From a bacterium (GTDB lineage: Bacteria; JAJVIF01; JAGGVT01): 28,907 bases of DNA. Positions 1 to 7,863 of this stretch are shown here, one piece after another. The stretch's first letter is position 1; each line of letters starts with the position of its first letter. Location of the stretch: positions 1 to 28,907 of the forward strand of contig JAGGVT010000039.1 of NCBI GenBank assembly GCA_021157815.1, in the 5' to 3' direction. A program made the position numbers and the translations under genes. The notes beneath the pieces are model-generated. The model worked only from the letters and a program-made list of their open reading frames with translations. It was not told where the DNA came from and ran no database searches.

Positions 1-1100
1 ATTGTTCTGTTTTCTTTCTTGTATTGAGCCAAAACCTGGAGGGCATCTGTCATCGATTTGGGGTTAGCGTTGTAGCAATCGAGTATAACTTTAACGCCTG
101 AATCTTTAACATATATAGACATTCTCATCCCTTCACCGGCATAACTTGTAAGCCCCTCGAAAATATATTTATCCCAAATCTTGCCCGCGACAGCTGCCCC
201 AGCAGCTGCAATTGCAGACTGCGCCATACCCATTGATGGCGTATTCAGTTTAATCTTTTCCGGTTTCCCGCCCTGAATTGCCAATTTAAATGTAACGTTT
301 TTATCCTCATCCCAATCCCATTCGGTACCCATGACATCAGCCGGAGCGCCATCGTGGCTGAAAGTTATCACATGACGGTCGAATTTCGAGCGGAAGAACG
401 AATAGAAACTGTCGCTCCGATTTAATACCGCAACTCCTCGCTCATCCAAATTAAGCAGCAGTTCGGATTTCGCCTCAGCGATATCCTCCATCGTGCCGAG
501 CAATTCGAGATGTGACGGCGCCACATTCGTAATCAATCCAACATGCGGTTGTGTCATCTCGGCAAGATACCCTATTTCACCTTTGGCGCGCATCGCGAAT
601 TCAAGAACGAAGGCATCGTATTTTTCTTTCAGAAATGCGGACAGTGTGAGAGGCACTCCGATATCGGTATTGAAATTACCCGGAGTTACCAGCGGATTCG
701 AGCCCTCGCATTGCAGTATCCGCGCGAGAACTCCCTTCGCAGTGGTTTTTCCAACTGAGCCCGTTATCGCGTACCACGGAAAAAGCGCTGTCGAGATACG
801 GATATATTTCGCAAAAGCGTTCAACGCTTTCAGTGGATTATCTATTGATATTACGGGAAGGTTTTTCGGTTCATGGGGAACCAGTGTCATGTCGGAGACG
901 ATTAATCCGCCGGCGCCTTTGTTAATCGCATCGGGAATGAAATCATGGCCATCGGCATTTCCCCCCACGAACACCATGAACCATTCGTTTTGTTTCAGGT
1001 TTCGAGTGTCAATCGAAAACGGCCCGACTGGAGCATCGGGATTTCCCCTGACAAGAGCGCCATCGAGGATTTTACTAAGAGTTTCCGCCCTGATCTTCAC
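1..1100 (-). CDS. murF: UDP-N-acetylmuramoyl-tripeptide--D-alanyl-D-alanine ligase MurF (3' end outside window)
   Basis: MurF is the cytoplasmic ATP-dependent ligase that adds D-Ala-D-Ala to the UDP-MurNAc-tripeptide. I read 366 codons from a GTG at 1100; the gene runs off the left edge, so roughly the last fifth of a normal MurF is missing. The GTG has a GGAGG seven bases upstream and there is no better ATG. The N-terminal substrate domain reads into a P-loop GSVGKTT at about residues 114-120. Further on are typical Mur ligase segments, including the N-rich N(F)NTDIGVPLTL stretch and an NVAPSHLE stretch. The start lies inside the end of murE (26-base overlap), so the two are probably translationally coupled. 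Identification rests on the P-loop, the overall layout and the position directly after murE. Confidence 0.95.
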   Translation of the reverse strand, partial: MKIRAETLSKILDGALVRGNPDAPVGPFSIDTRNLKQNEWFMVFVGGNADGHDFIPDAINKGAGGLIVSDMTLVPHEPKNLPVISIDNPLKALNAFAKYIRISTALFPWYAITGSVGKTTAKGVLARILQCEGSNPLVTPGNFNTDIGVPLTLSAFLKEKYDAFVLEFAMRAKGEIGYLAEMTQPHVGLITNVAPSHLELLGTMEDIAEAKSELLLNLDERGVAVLNRSDSFYSFFRSKFDRHVITFSHDGAPADVMGTEWDWDEDKNVTFKLAIQGGKPEKIKLNTPSMGMAQSAIAAAGAAVAGKIWDKYIFEGLTSYAGEGMRMSIYVKDSGVKVILDCYNANPKSMTDALQVLAQYKKENRT

Positions 1101-2565
1101 TGCGAAGCCTCCGGGCGATATATTTGCGCGCGATTTTTGAATCACTGAACCTGATCCTGCCGGTTGCAAGAATCTGGTAGTCCTCATGCCCTTTGCCCAG
1201 TATAAAAAGCGCGTCTTTTTCCTTCAGGCGAGAAACGCCAAGCGCGATTGCTTTCTCACGATCAGGCTCCACATGGTACGTCCTATCCAACCCGCTGTGC
1301 TCCACACCCTCAATTATTTCATCGATTATCCTCGATGGGTCCTCGCTTCTCGGATTATCAGATGTGATTATCAGCTCATCAGCCAGTTCCATCGCGATTC
1401 GCCCCATCAACGGGCGTTTTTCCCTGTCCCTATCGCCACCGCATCCGATAATCACTATTATTCTGTTGAAATTTTCAGCTCTAGCCTCCTTGAGGATCGC
1501 CTCAACCGACTGCGGGTTGTGCGCGTAATCCACAAAAACACTGTATGGAACATTCTCGGCACTGACCTTTTGATATCTGCCGGGAACTCCTTTGAACGTG
1601 CTGTTCGCATTTGCTATGTCATCCAGAGAGATTCCCATCGTCAAAGCGGTCGCTGTCACTGCAAGAAAATTAAGAAGATTGAAACGGCCTAAAACGCCTG
1701 GCTTGAAACTGCTGAATCCATCGGGGGTTTCAAGAAGATAAGAACCGTCAGGCTCCCGAACGCCAAGAGTAACATCAGCGATATTATCAAGAGCGTACGA
1801 TAGATATTTTTCATGCGATGCCACAACGAACGAGCCGAAATAATCATCATCAGCATTTAAAATAGCAAGCCCCTCTTTTACTTTCGACTGCGTGGTATCC
1901 TCGAAAAATCGGCGCTTGGTCGCGATGTAATCATCCCATTTAAAATAATCAAGATGATCCTGCCCTATGTTTGTAAAAACAGCGTAATCGAAATGAACCT
2001 CAAGAACGCGTTTCAGATGGATTCCGTGCGCTGTAACTTCCAATACAATCGAATCGTAACCTTCATCAACAAGTTTTCTCATCTCACGTTGGATATCCAG
2101 TGACGCCGGAGTTGTCAGGTTGAAATCGATCACCTTTCCGTTTTGCCTTATCAGTCCCAGAGTTCCCATCACGGCGCATTTCCGCCCGGCGTGTTTAAGC
2201 AGATGTCCCAGCATCCATGCGACTGTTGTTTTCCCTTTTGTCCCCGTAATGCCTATTACTTCAAGTTCCTTTGACGGGTCGGAATAAAAAAGCGCACTTA
2301 ATGACGCCAGCGCTGCACGTGTATCCTGCACCTGAATATATGGGAGCCTGCATCCTTCAGAATCCTCGACACAAGCGGCAATCGCGCCCCTGCGCTTCGC
2401 TTCATCGATAAACGCATGGCCATCAACAACCTCACCTTTAATCGCGACATAAATATCACCGGGCCTTACCTGTCTGGAATCATAGCTCAACCCAATGAAA
2501 TTCCCGCTGAAATCAGGTGATATCGATTCGATTTTTACTCGTCTTTGTATGTCAAGTAAATCCAT
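1075..2565 (-). CDS. murE: UDP-MurNAc-L-Ala-D-Glu:meso-diaminopimelate ligase MurE
   Basis: MurE adds the third stem-peptide residue to UDP-MurNAc-dipeptide in the cytoplasm. The protein has the N-terminal Mur domain, the P-loop GTKGKTT, the central NIGQDHLDYF segment and a C-terminal domain with DNPRSEDP. DNPR is the motif that binds meso-diaminopimelate, which implies DAP-type peptidoglycan. I chose the ATG at 2565 (496 residues), preceded by AAGG. A longer reading starts with TTG at 2604, adding 13 residues, but it has no ribosome binding site. A hairpin (2576-2594) lies just before the chosen start. The 3' end overlaps murF. Upstream is an unrecognised gene in the same direction; its stop is 49 bases before this start, so co-transcription is likely. 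Confidence 0.95.
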   Translation of the reverse strand: MDLLDIQRRVKIESISPDFSGNFIGLSYDSRQVRPGDIYVAIKGEVVDGHAFIDEAKRRGAIAACVEDSEGCRLPYIQVQDTRAALASLSALFYSDPSKELEVIGITGTKGKTTVAWMLGHLLKHAGRKCAVMGTLGLIRQNGKVIDFNLTTPASLDIQREMRKLVDEGYDSIVLEVTAHGIHLKRVLEVHFDYAVFTNIGQDHLDYFKWDDYIATKRRFFEDTTQSKVKEGLAILNADDDYFGSFVVASHEKYLSYALDNIADVTLGVREPDGSYLLETPDGFSSFKPGVLGRFNLLNFLAVTATALTMGISLDDIANANSTFKGVPGRYQKVSAENVPYSVFVDYAHNPQSVEAILKEARAENFNRIIVIIGCGGDRDREKRPLMGRIAMELADELIITSDNPRSEDPSRIIDEIIEGVEHSGLDRTYHVEPDREKAIALGVSRLKEKDALFILGKGHEDYQILATGRIRFSDSKIARKYIARRLRSEDQGGNS

Positions 2566-2575
2566 TTGCCTTATC

Positions 2576-2594
2576 CCGGGAAATGGATTCCCGG
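2576..2594 (-). promoter_or_regulatory. Short hairpin in the murE leader
   Basis: CCGGGAA and TTCCCGG form a perfect 7-bp inverted repeat around a 5-base loop, ending 11 bases before the murE ATG at 2565. It has no following T-run, so it is not a terminator. In RNA it would sit close to the ribosome binding site. A role in translation or RNA processing is only a guess. If the TTG at 2604 were the start, it would be coding sequence. Confidence 0.3.
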
Positions 2595-2614
2595 TTACAA
2601 TCAATCAGATTATT

Positions 2615-3430
2615 TCACAGAACGAACGAAAAATAAAACGGAACAATCATCAAAGACAGATTTCCCGCCCTGTTGACAAGCGCAATCCTGCACATATAAC
2701 GCGTGTCCTTTCGTACAACCCACATCCAGAGTGAATTTTCGTGAGGGTATTCAGTATCGTGCCATACAGGTCCCCAATATGAATCACCATGCATCATCTC
2801 GATTCTGGTAACAAGAAGGTCCTCAAATGCCGGACAGTTATTCGGAAGAAACACTTTCTCATCCTTGTAGAAACACTCCGGCTCGTTTTCCATATCCTCA
2901 GATAAAAACATGTGATAACGAATTGGGCCCTGCACTCTCATAAATTTCGAATTGTATTCATCAGGCTCAATTTCCCTTTTGATGATACCGTGCTCACGAA
3001 GTTCTCTTTCACGCCAACGGCGAATGTAATCATGAAAACCCTCCTCTTCCTCGGGAATCGGTACCGCTCTTTCAACAAAATCAACATGCCTGATTCCCGC
3101 GCCGCCCCATAATGCAGATAGCATTACACCACCGGAGATCATTCTGTCCGCTTTTATCAGTAATGAGTCATCCTCCTTCACAACCTTGCCATCGACAAGC
3201 GTACCGGAAACAATCGCTAATTTAAACGTGTCGAATTTCCGCCAGAGAGCGTTACCGAGTCGCTCCTCCCAGTAATTATGGGGAATAAGAAACGCGAGTA
3301 TCCTGTCATCATGCGACAGCGATTCATCCGATGCCATTCTGAAATAACCACAATTTGATTCACCCGGAACAAACTCATCATAGACATGAAGAGGAACCTC
3401 TCCAAACGAATGCCGTTCGAAGAAATCCAT
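2615..3430 (-). CDS. Unrecognised protein encoded between ftsI and murE
   Basis: I do not recognise this family. The ATG at 3430 is preceded by AGGAG nine bases upstream and gives 271 residues. An ATG seven codons upstream (3451) lacks such a site. The protein looks soluble: no signal peptide and no hydrophobic membrane helix, except a mildly hydrophobic C-terminal tail (SLMIVPFYFSFVL). It is rich in Trp, Tyr, Arg and acidic residues, for example an EEEEGFHDYIRRWRERELRE segment near the middle, and contains several isolated Cys and His. It has no Walker motif, helix-turn-helix or other signature that I can name. It lies 91 bases after ftsI and 49 bases before murE on the same strand, so it is likely part of the cell-wall operon. 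ORF length and ribosome binding site make it a real gene. Confidence 0.85.
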   Translation of the reverse strand: MDFFERHSFGEVPLHVYDEFVPGESNCGYFRMASDESLSHDDRILAFLIPHNYWEERLGNALWRKFDTFKLAIVSGTLVDGKVVKEDDSLLIKADRMISGGVMLSALWGGAGIRHVDFVERAVPIPEEEEGFHDYIRRWRERELREHGIIKREIEPDEYNSKFMRVQGPIRYHMFLSEDMENEPECFYKDEKVFLPNNCPAFEDLLVTRIEMMHGDSYWGPVWHDTEYPHENSLWMWVVRKDTRYMCRIALVNRAGNLSLMIVPFYFSFVL

Positions 3431-3521
3431 ATATGAATTCTCCTGTGACATAATCAGATGAAACCGCTACCTGTTGTTTCTAGAATTACACGCAATAAAA
3501 TACGTATAGATTTTACGTTAT

Positions 3522-5465
3522 TTAAAGTTCCTCGTCAGTATTTTTCTCATTTATCGGAGGAATTCCATCCCATACCATAAGGTTTTCAAAAATCACACGG
3601 AAAACCGGACCGCAACTTGCACCGCCCCAATGGGGTTTCGGTTCGTCGAGCAGAACAAGGATAGTATATTTCGGTTCAGGCAGGGGCCCAAATCCGACAA
3701 AGCAGGCATAATGGCGGTTTTTATAATATCCATGCGTTACACGGTCAGGCTTCTCAGCAGTTCCTGTTTTTCCAGCGATGCGATATCCCATGCCCTTCGC
3801 CTCTGTACCGGTTCCTTCATTCACAACTGATTCCAAAATATCCTGCATTATCGAAAGTGTCTCCTGAGACAAAATCCGCTCACGTTCAGGCTGGGGGAAG
3901 TAATACGTTTCCCGAACAGCCGATGACGCATCAAGCGCAATTCGCGGTTTGACATAACAGCCATCGTTTGCGAAAACATTCATCGCCGCGATAATCTGAA
4001 TCGGTGTTGCTGTAATTCCCTGTCCAAATGCGACTGTCGCTTCTCTTGCAAGCGACCAGCTCGGTGTGCCGATAATGACTTCTTCCAGTTTCTTGTTAAG
4101 GTTACCGTCGTATTCTTCTATCAATCCAAGAACCTTTTCGCCGAAATGGAAACGCTCCAATGATTCGACAAGGTTCGCCCGCCCCATTTTCATGCCTATC
4201 TGCGCCATCCCCACATTCGATGAATGAATGTTGATTTTATCAACACACCAAAACTCTGTTTTTTTCGGTGGATGTGTATCCGTTATCGGTTCGTCCTTCC
4301 CCTTGATTTTTATTCCTTTCGGATTGATTTCGAATCGCTCATCAGGACTAACTAGTTCATTTTCCAGCGCCCATGACGTCACAATCGGTTTAAGAACGCT
4401 TCCCGGTTCAAACGACAACTGAGTAACAAGATTGTGCATCGGATTAAGCCTGTATTCATCAGGGGGAAGAGTGTCAGGATGATCGGGTCCCAGGTTGATG
4501 TAATCATTGTAGTTTTCAGGATCGAAAGTTGGATAGTTTGCCAGGGCAAGAATCTCAGCGCTTGGCGCATCGAGTACAATAACGCACCCTCCCTTCGCGC
4601 CGGTTGATTTTACACGATCCTCAAGAGCCTTGTACGCCAGCGACTGAATTTCACTCGAAAGAGTCAGCCGTAAATCATAACCCGGCACAATACCCTTTCT
4701 GACAGTGTCAAAACCCGGAAGTTTTTCGCCGCGAGCGTTTTTCCATTCGATTACTCTTCCCTCACCACCCTTAAGCGTGTCGTCATATTTACGTTCAAGC
4801 CCTCTCCATGGAGTGAATTCGCCATGCACATCAGATGAATATCCGATAATGTGGGCGGACATTTCGCCTCCGGGATAACATCTTTTGTAGCTTTTACGCG
4901 CCTGGATTTCACCAAACTCCCTATCGAATTTCTTATAGAATTCACTTTTGTCCTTGAATCCGTCGAACAATCCCGGGTTGGAATTATAGAAATTATCCAG
5001 TTCCCTGGAGAAGTTCAAATAACGAAATTCACAAAACGCATCGAATTCCTGCTGTGTCATCCCCTCAACAAGTTTTACATTATATTTAGTATTGTTATAC
5101 GCCTCTACAATTTCATCTTCCGTCAGGTTAATCCTGGGCGCCATGAATTTCGCTATAATGCGATACATGTCCGGGGTATCCGGGCGTTTAACAGCAATGA
5201 CATCTCGAGACAATCTGCTGGCAGCGAAAGAGCGCCCTTTTCGGTCCAGGATATCTCCGCGTTTAGGGGTTTCCTTCCTGCTCCCAAAACCTTCATCAAC
5301 AGATCTCGCTTTCAATTCAGTATTTAAAACTGACGTGTTAAGCAGAGCAATTATCAGAAGAAGGAAGAGAGTGGAAATCCAAGCTTTCAGGCTTCCGACA
5401 CCTTTTTGGAAATACTGAGCACGGATAACTATCAACCATTTCCATATTTTTCTGATAACTATCAT
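3522..5465 (-). CDS. ftsI: Peptidoglycan D,D-transpeptidase FtsI (class B penicillin-binding protein)
   Basis: This is the septal peptidoglycan cross-linking enzyme, anchored in the inner membrane with the catalytic domain in the periplasm. The 647-residue protein has a short cytoplasmic N terminus, one membrane helix at about 29-45, a PBP dimerisation domain (RGDILDRKGR at about 69-78) and the transpeptidase domain. Its three active-site motifs are intact: SVLK at 356-359 (nucleophile Ser356), SSN at 415-417 and KTGT at 566-569. There is no PASTA domain. The ATG start has only a weak ribosome binding site, and the first codons repeat the segment TGATAGTTATC 30 bases apart (IVIR twice). It is separated from ftsL by about 600 bp of repeat-rich DNA, which is unusual for this gene pair. 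It could alternatively be named SpoVD/PBP2B-like; the context favours FtsI. Confidence 0.95.
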   Translation of the reverse strand: MIVIRKIWKWLIVIRAQYFQKGVGSLKAWISTLFLLLIIALLNTSVLNTELKARSVDEGFGSRKETPKRGDILDRKGRSFAASRLSRDVIAVKRPDTPDMYRIIAKFMAPRINLTEDEIVEAYNNTKYNVKLVEGMTQQEFDAFCEFRYLNFSRELDNFYNSNPGLFDGFKDKSEFYKKFDREFGEIQARKSYKRCYPGGEMSAHIIGYSSDVHGEFTPWRGLERKYDDTLKGGEGRVIEWKNARGEKLPGFDTVRKGIVPGYDLRLTLSSEIQSLAYKALEDRVKSTGAKGGCVIVLDAPSAEILALANYPTFDPENYNDYINLGPDHPDTLPPDEYRLNPMHNLVTQLSFEPGSVLKPIVTSWALENELVSPDERFEINPKGIKIKGKDEPITDTHPPKKTEFWCVDKINIHSSNVGMAQIGMKMGRANLVESLERFHFGEKVLGLIEEYDGNLNKKLEEVIIGTPSWSLAREATVAFGQGITATPIQIIAAMNVFANDGCYVKPRIALDASSAVRETYYFPQPERERILSQETLSIMQDILESVVNEGTGTEAKGMGYRIAGKTGTAEKPDRVTHGYYKNRHYACFVGFGPLPEPKYTILVLLDEPKPHWGGASCGPVFRVIFENLMVWDGIPPINEKNTDEEL

Positions 5466-5651
5466 GACACATCTGACTTATGCAAATGAACAATCTTTTG
5501 TAGGGGCGCTGCAAAGAATCTGTCTCAAAACCCGCCAAAATCGTCATTCCGATACTCGCGAAGCGAATGGTCGGAATCCCTTTCTTCCTTTCTCAACATA
5601 CTCCTTTTTCCTGCATTTATGCCAGCTTACACAAAATTGCTAAAAAAAACG

Positions 5652-5862
5652 GGCACTTCAATAAACTGTGTGGGTTATCTGCACCCCCGTAAAAAAAGGG
5701 GCATTCCCCAATCATGGGGTACGTCCACATAAGGCTTCAAACTTGATGATTTCAATAAGCCTCATTAATAATCCCAGTGTTTATCGCATTAATAAACGTG
5801 GTTTGGACAGTCCCCTTTTTTTACTCAATCTAAACTCAACCCACACGATTTATTGAAGAGCC
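5652..5862. mobile_element. MITE-like element, copy 1, with 25-bp terminal inverted repeats
   Basis: The ends at 5652-5676 and 5838-5862 are inverted repeats that match at 22 of 25 positions and include GTGTGGGTT / AACCCACAC. The element is about 211 bp and has no coding capacity. Internally it carries GTAAAAAAAGGGG near the left end and CCCCTTTTTTTTAC near the right end, which are also inverted with respect to each other. Related copies lie at 9540-9708 and 18377-18424. It has inserted between ftsL and ftsI. I could not find a clear target duplication, and no transposase in this window obviously belongs to it. Confidence 0.7.
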
Positions 5863-5870
5863 AAAAAACG

Positions 5871-5943
5871 AAATGGATGGGAATACAATTAAGCGACTGC
5901 ACCGGGGTTAGGTGAAATTTTAATTCCAGGTACCCCATCCATT
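5871..5943 (-). terminator. Possible long-loop terminator between ftsL and ftsI
   Basis: AATGGATGGG and CCCATCCATT (5934-5943 and 5871-5880) are a perfect 10-bp inverted repeat with a 53-base loop. On the minus strand the second arm is followed by TCGTTTTTTGG. A stem followed by a T-run suggests termination or attenuation ahead of ftsI, but the long loop makes this weak. It could be another palindromic repeat fragment. Confidence 0.3.
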
Positions 5944-5990
5944 CCGTATCTGTCATTTGGAAACCTAATTATAAAAGAGCGATCCGGCAT
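5889..5990 (-). CDS. Small ORF (33 residues) between ftsL and ftsI
   Basis: ATG at 5990 follows AAAAGGAG at a good distance (nine bases) and opens a 33-codon frame (MPDRSFIIRF...NPGAVA) that ends in TAA. It resembles no protein I know. The ATG lies in one arm of an imperfect 12-bp inverted repeat (5981-5992 with 6041-6052), with the ribosome binding site in the loop. That arrangement could control its translation. The ORF could equally be a chance frame or the remnant of a longer gene broken when the neighbouring element inserted. Short length and lack of homology keep confidence low. Confidence 0.3.
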   Translation of the reverse strand: MPDRSFIIRFPNDRYGMDGVPGIKISPNPGAVA

Positions 5991-6052
5991 TGATGAAAAC
6001 TCCTTTTACTGTTTTAAATACATCCTCACAGCGCAAAGTCCAATACCGGATC
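5981..6052 (-). promoter_or_regulatory. Inverted repeat enclosing the small ORF's ribosome binding site
   Basis: The arms GATCCGGCATTG (5981-5992) and CAATACCGGATC (6041-6052) pair at 11 of 12 positions, the exception being a wobble in the RNA. The loop is 48 bases. On the minus-strand transcript the arm contains the AUG of the small ORF at 5990 and the loop contains AAAAGGAG. The structure is seen in the sequence; any regulatory role is inference. Confidence 0.4.
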
Positions 6053-6071
6053 TATCTCGTTAACACCAGCT

Positions 6072-6440
6072 TTATCCCCCAACTTCCCAGAGATCATGCA
6101 CAAATGAACATTCAGGCGTGTAATCCGCATTGCAGTTCAAACTTACGTTAAGTGAATCGCCAAACAGCGCGTCGATTTCGCCTTGCAGTTCATTTATTCT
6201 TTCATCAATCAGATTCATTTCCACCTTCTTGTTATTCACGGAAACATCAAGGTTTGCCGTATAAGCTCTCAGTCCACCCACACACGCAATCATGAGTATG
6301 AACAATGCAACCAATGCAACCATCCTTGATGCAAAACTCATGCCAGGATTTTCAGTTTTTGAAATTGTCCGGCTGGTGACATGAAATCGATCATGTTTGC
6401 TGCTTCTTGTTCTTTGTCTGTTGATTGTAGTGGTTTGCAT
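6072..6440 (-). CDS. ftsL: FtsL-like cell division protein
   Basis: 122 residues: a basic cytoplasmic N-terminal tail (about 1-35), one membrane helix (about 40-60, VALVALFILMIACVGG) and a short periplasmic part with a heptad-like stretch (VEMNLIDERINELQGEIDAL). This is the bitopic, coiled-coil layout of FtsL, which with FtsB and FtsQ activates septal peptidoglycan synthesis. Sequence similarity is too low to recognise on its own; the call rests on topology, size and the position between rsmH and ftsI, where ftsL normally lies. The coiled coil is shorter than usual and is followed by a Cys-containing tail. ATG has GGAG nine bases upstream. The gene starts 36 bases after the rsmH stop. Confidence 0.75.
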   Translation of the reverse strand: MQTTTINRQRTRSSKHDRFHVTSRTISKTENPGMSFASRMVALVALFILMIACVGGLRAYTANLDVSVNNKKVEMNLIDERINELQGEIDALFGDSLNVSLNCNADYTPECSFVHDLWEVGG

Positions 6441-6476
6441 TTTTACCTGCTCCTTCGATATCTGCTTGTCATCTTC

Positions 6477-7385
6477 CTAAAATAATTTTTCATAAACTCT
6501 GAATTGTGCCGACCTTATCAGAGGGTTCATTCGAATGGCTTCATCTGTTGGTTTGAGCGCTTTTCTTGTAATTACTTTAAGGCGTTTGTTTTCATCATCC
6601 GCGTATCGTTCATCTATAAGCCTCGCGAAACGCTTGTAAATCCTGGCTTCTCCTGAATGGTATGAAATAGTCAGAAGCCTTCCTGATTTCTTCAACGCCT
6701 CAAATCCCTTTTCCACCGCCACTCTCAGAGTGTTTAATTCGTCATTGACATGAATTCTAAGAGCGAGCATTACAAGAATCTCGGGAGGAACTCGTTTGCG
6801 CTTCGCTTTAAATGGGACCGCTTTTGAAACAATCGATGCTAGTTCGCCTGTCGTGGAAATTTCGTTCTCCTTTCGCACTTCAGCGATTCTAATTGCAATC
6901 CGTTTGGGAAAAGGAACTTCGATAATTTTCAAGATAGCAATTAATTCCTCCACAGGCGCGTTGTTTACAACCTGCCCGATTGTTTGTGCCTGCGTCTGGT
7001 CGAATCTGCCATCCAGCGGGCCTGTCAGCTTCACACTGAACCCGCGCTCCGGATTAGTAACATATTCGAGCCTCAGCCCGGGATCATAAATCGCGCATCC
7101 GATTTCGCTTAACCCCTCATCTAAAATCCGCTTGTCAAGGTGCATACAACTTTGCTTTTTTATATGAACTCTCTTACCAAATCTCTCAAGCCGTTTTGAT
7201 GCCGTATCGATTGCCTTTTGGTCGATGTCAAAATGGAAGTACTCGAGCTGCGGAAACTTTTCCAATAGCACCTCGCCATAAGTACCATCTCCGCCATATA
7301 GATCAAATACAATTCCATTTCCGTTAAAATTTCCGTATGTGACTATTTCATCAATAAATGCCGGATAATGATATTTCTCACTCAT
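6477..7385 (-). CDS. rsmH: Divergent 16S rRNA (cytosine-N4) methyltransferase RsmH
   Basis: RsmH (MraW) methylates N4 of C1402 in 16S rRNA using S-adenosylmethionine. From the ATG at 7385 (302 residues, overlapping the mraZ stop as ATGAGTGA) the family signatures appear in order: HYPAFIDEIV at the N terminus, a glycine-rich loop DLYGGDGTYGE (about 28-38), NPERGFS...GPLDGRFDQTQ, ISTTGELASIV, ALRIHVNDEL (about 208-217), ISYHSGEARI (about 240-249) and NPLIRSAQFRVYEK at the C terminus. Several normally strict segments differ: the usual DLGVSSPQLD is DPGLRLEYV, and FHSLEDR is YHSGEAR. It is a full-length but fast-evolving member. A longer frame upstream to 7442 lies within mraZ and is less likely. 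Confidence 0.9.
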   Translation of the reverse strand: MSEKYHYPAFIDEIVTYGNFNGNGIVFDLYGGDGTYGEVLLEKFPQLEYFHFDIDQKAIDTASKRLERFGKRVHIKKQSCMHLDKRILDEGLSEIGCAIYDPGLRLEYVTNPERGFSVKLTGPLDGRFDQTQAQTIGQVVNNAPVEELIAILKIIEVPFPKRIAIRIAEVRKENEISTTGELASIVSKAVPFKAKRKRVPPEILVMLALRIHVNDELNTLRVAVEKGFEALKKSGRLLTISYHSGEARIYKRFARLIDERYADDENKRLKVITRKALKPTDEAIRMNPLIRSAQFRVYEKLF

Positions 7386-7863
7386 TTTCATCATCCACGC
7401 TGAATCTATCGTAACGTTTTGGATATCTCTTCTTGAATTCACATTCCGCCCAAACCACTACTTGTTTATTCTTGAAATCAAGAATAATCTTGTTATCACC
7501 CTCCGGTAATTGCAGTCGGTTAACTTCGGATTTATACAATTGAATCTTGTTCGTTTTAACCACACTCGTTCTCAGATTGCCTTTTGGTTTCTCATCCTCA
7601 TCACCTGCCAGAGAAAGCAGGCTGCCTAAAACATCATTCACATCCGTTTTCTCTACCTGGTCTAACAAATCTTTTACTTTGTCCATGTTTAAAATAATGA
7701 GAGCCGGTATATCTTTCTCGAGAGGGAATGTAATTCCATATTCAACATCTGAATCACTGCCGTTGTCCTTTATCGCGGCAAGATACTTCGCTAAAGGAGA
7801 GATAACGAATATCCTGTTCCGGGAATCCAATTTGACTTTCTTTACGTCGAGCACTAAACTCAT
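7378..7863 (-). CDS. mraZ: Divergent MraZ-type transcriptional regulator
   Basis: 161 residues at the position where mraZ opens the dcw cluster. MraZ is a SpoVT/AbrB-fold DNA-binding protein that binds tandem repeats ahead of its own operon. The first half has LDSRNRIFVISPLAKYL (about 12-28), matching the LDxKGRIxIP...R motif with DxxxR kept. The second half has KTNKIQLYKSEV...LPEGDNKIILDFKNKQVVVW, equivalent to the second repeat, but its DxxxR is lost. An acidic insert of about 25 residues (around 70-95) separates the halves. Identification rests on this pattern, the size and the location. The ATG has no clear ribosome binding site. It overlaps rsmH by eight bases. Confidence 0.75.
   Translation of the reverse strand: MSLVLDVKKVKLDSRNRIFVISPLAKYLAAIKDNGSDSDVEYGITFPLEKDIPALIILNMDKVKDLLDQVEKTDVNDVLGSLLSLAGDEDEKPKGNLRTSVVKTNKIQLYKSEVNRLQLPEGDNKIILDFKNKQVVVWAECEFKKRYPKRYDRFSVDDENE

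Noticed and set aside
493-1140. Plus-strand 215-codon frame opposite murF
   Set aside because: Its complement encodes a clear MurF with motifs; the plus-strand product has no protein-like pattern.
1186-1692. Plus-strand 168-codon frame opposite murE
   Set aside because: Antisense shadow of a conserved gene with no ribosome site.
2566-2604. TTG at 2604 as the murE start
   Set aside because: No ribosome binding site precedes it; the ATG at 2565 has AAGG and fits the usual N terminus.
7386-7442. Longer RsmH starting at 7442
   Set aside because: This part lies within mraZ and has no family similarity; ATG at 7385 overlaps the mraZ stop in the usual coupled manner.
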